Shown here: positions 5,128 to 5,330 of the stretch, in pieces
Position numbering within the stretch: position 1 is the stretch's first letter
Layout of the letters: each line of letters begins with the position of its first letter
Source of the DNA: an uncultured Acidimicrobiaceae bacterium
Lineage (GTDB): Bacteria; Actinomycetota; Acidimicrobiia; Spongiisociales; UBA5794
Reading direction: 5' to 3'
Assembly: GCA_947258635.1 (NCBI GenBank)
Contig: CAMYJM010000212.1
Span: 1-5,330 of the forward strand
DNA length: 5,330 nt
Notes under the pieces: model-generated
Database searches by the model: none
What the model was told of the DNA's origin: nothing
Seen by the model: the letters and a program-made list of their open reading frames with translations, nothing else
Translations under genes and position numbers: made by a program

Positions 5128-5137
5128 AGAAAGGAGG
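5128..5137 (+). promoter_or_regulatory. Extended ribosome-binding site of the 48-aa ORF
   Basis: AGAAAGGAGG is a ten-base perfect complement of the usual bacterial 16S rRNA tail CCUCCUUUCU and lies 6 nt before the GTG at 5144. Such long matches are rare by chance and are the main support for translation of the short ORF. Confidence 0.75.
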
Positions 5138-5143
5138 GGAGCC

Positions 5144-5290
5144 GTGCAGCACACACCAGTCAATCGGATCCGGCGCGTGTTAGCGCTCGCCGGTGTCACG
5201 ACCCGTCGCAGTCCGCGTTGGGTCGAAGAGGCCAGTGCGAGTCAGATCGCACAACTGGATACGTCACACAACGTGCTCAGGGTCAAGTGA
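5144..5290 (+). CDS. 48-aa basic small protein of unknown function
   Basis: The GTG start follows an almost ideal ribosome site. The peptide opens MQHTPVNRIRRVLALAGVTT, continues RRSPRWVEEASASQIAQLDT and ends SHNVLRVK. The N-terminal half is arginine-rich with a short hydrophobic patch (VLALAGV, 12-18), too short for a membrane span; the second half is more acidic. No family is recognised. It follows a stretch of inverted repeats that may be its leader and has no co-directional neighbour visible before the window ends 40 nt after its stop; that tail shows no clear feature. Confidence 0.55.
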   Translation: MQHTPVNRIRRVLALAGVTTRRSPRWVEEASASQIAQLDTSHNVLRVK

Positions 5291-5330
5291 CAGCGAGTCA
5301 GCGAAACCGAGCAGCGGGTCCCCTCACCGG

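Noticed and set aside
4907..5128. 73-aa + strand ORF between the terminator and the 48-aa gene.
   Set aside because: Only a weak GGGG precedes its ATG, codon third positions look less GC-biased than in the real genes, and it covers dense inverted repeats. Kept only as the alternative to the leader RNA.
4789..5199. 136-aa open frame on the - strand.
   Set aside because: The composition is not protein-like, there is no family resemblance, and it runs across the terminator, the inverted repeats and two better-supported + strand small ORFs.

Overview
The window is high-GC bacterial DNA with tight gene packing, ATG/GTG starts and strong GGAGG-type ribosome sites. The NAD kinase has the short, alphaproteobacteria-like sequence signature, while the general style would also suit a high-GC actinomycetote such as an acidimicrobial lineage. 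The phylum cannot be fixed from this sequence alone. I see no mobile element, CRISPR array, rRNA or convincing tRNA.

Left part (1-2078, + strand): the last codons of an unidentified gene are followed by a compact three-gene run. It holds a DUF1059-type small protein (167-373), a stand-alone NAD(P)H-hydrate epimerase (399-1139) and an NAD kinase (1132-1899) whose start overlaps the epimerase stop by 8 nt. The pair links NADP synthesis with repair of damaged NAD(P)H. Immediately after nadK there is an apparent frameshifted single-span membrane protein (1912-2078).

Middle (2095-3938): a 72-aa protein of unknown function is encoded on the - strand with a textbook ribosome site. Its upstream region (2314-2708) is unusually rich in inverted repeats and separates it from a divergent + strand gene for an M28-family metallopeptidase (2709-3938), which carries a PA-like insert and a complete set of putative metal ligands.

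Right part (3939-5330): there are no large genes here, only a series of very small ones. Two single-span membrane proteins lie on the - strand (3965-4144, 59 aa; 4311-4502, 63 aa). A 45-aa + strand ORF (4710-4847) sits between a perfect AGGAGG site and a strong intrinsic terminator. After a roughly 250-nt stretch of nested inverted repeats that may be a structured leader RNA, a 48-aa + strand ORF (5144-5290) has a ten-base match to the 16S anti-Shine-Dalgarno tail. These small genes and the structured stretch are the least explained part of the window.
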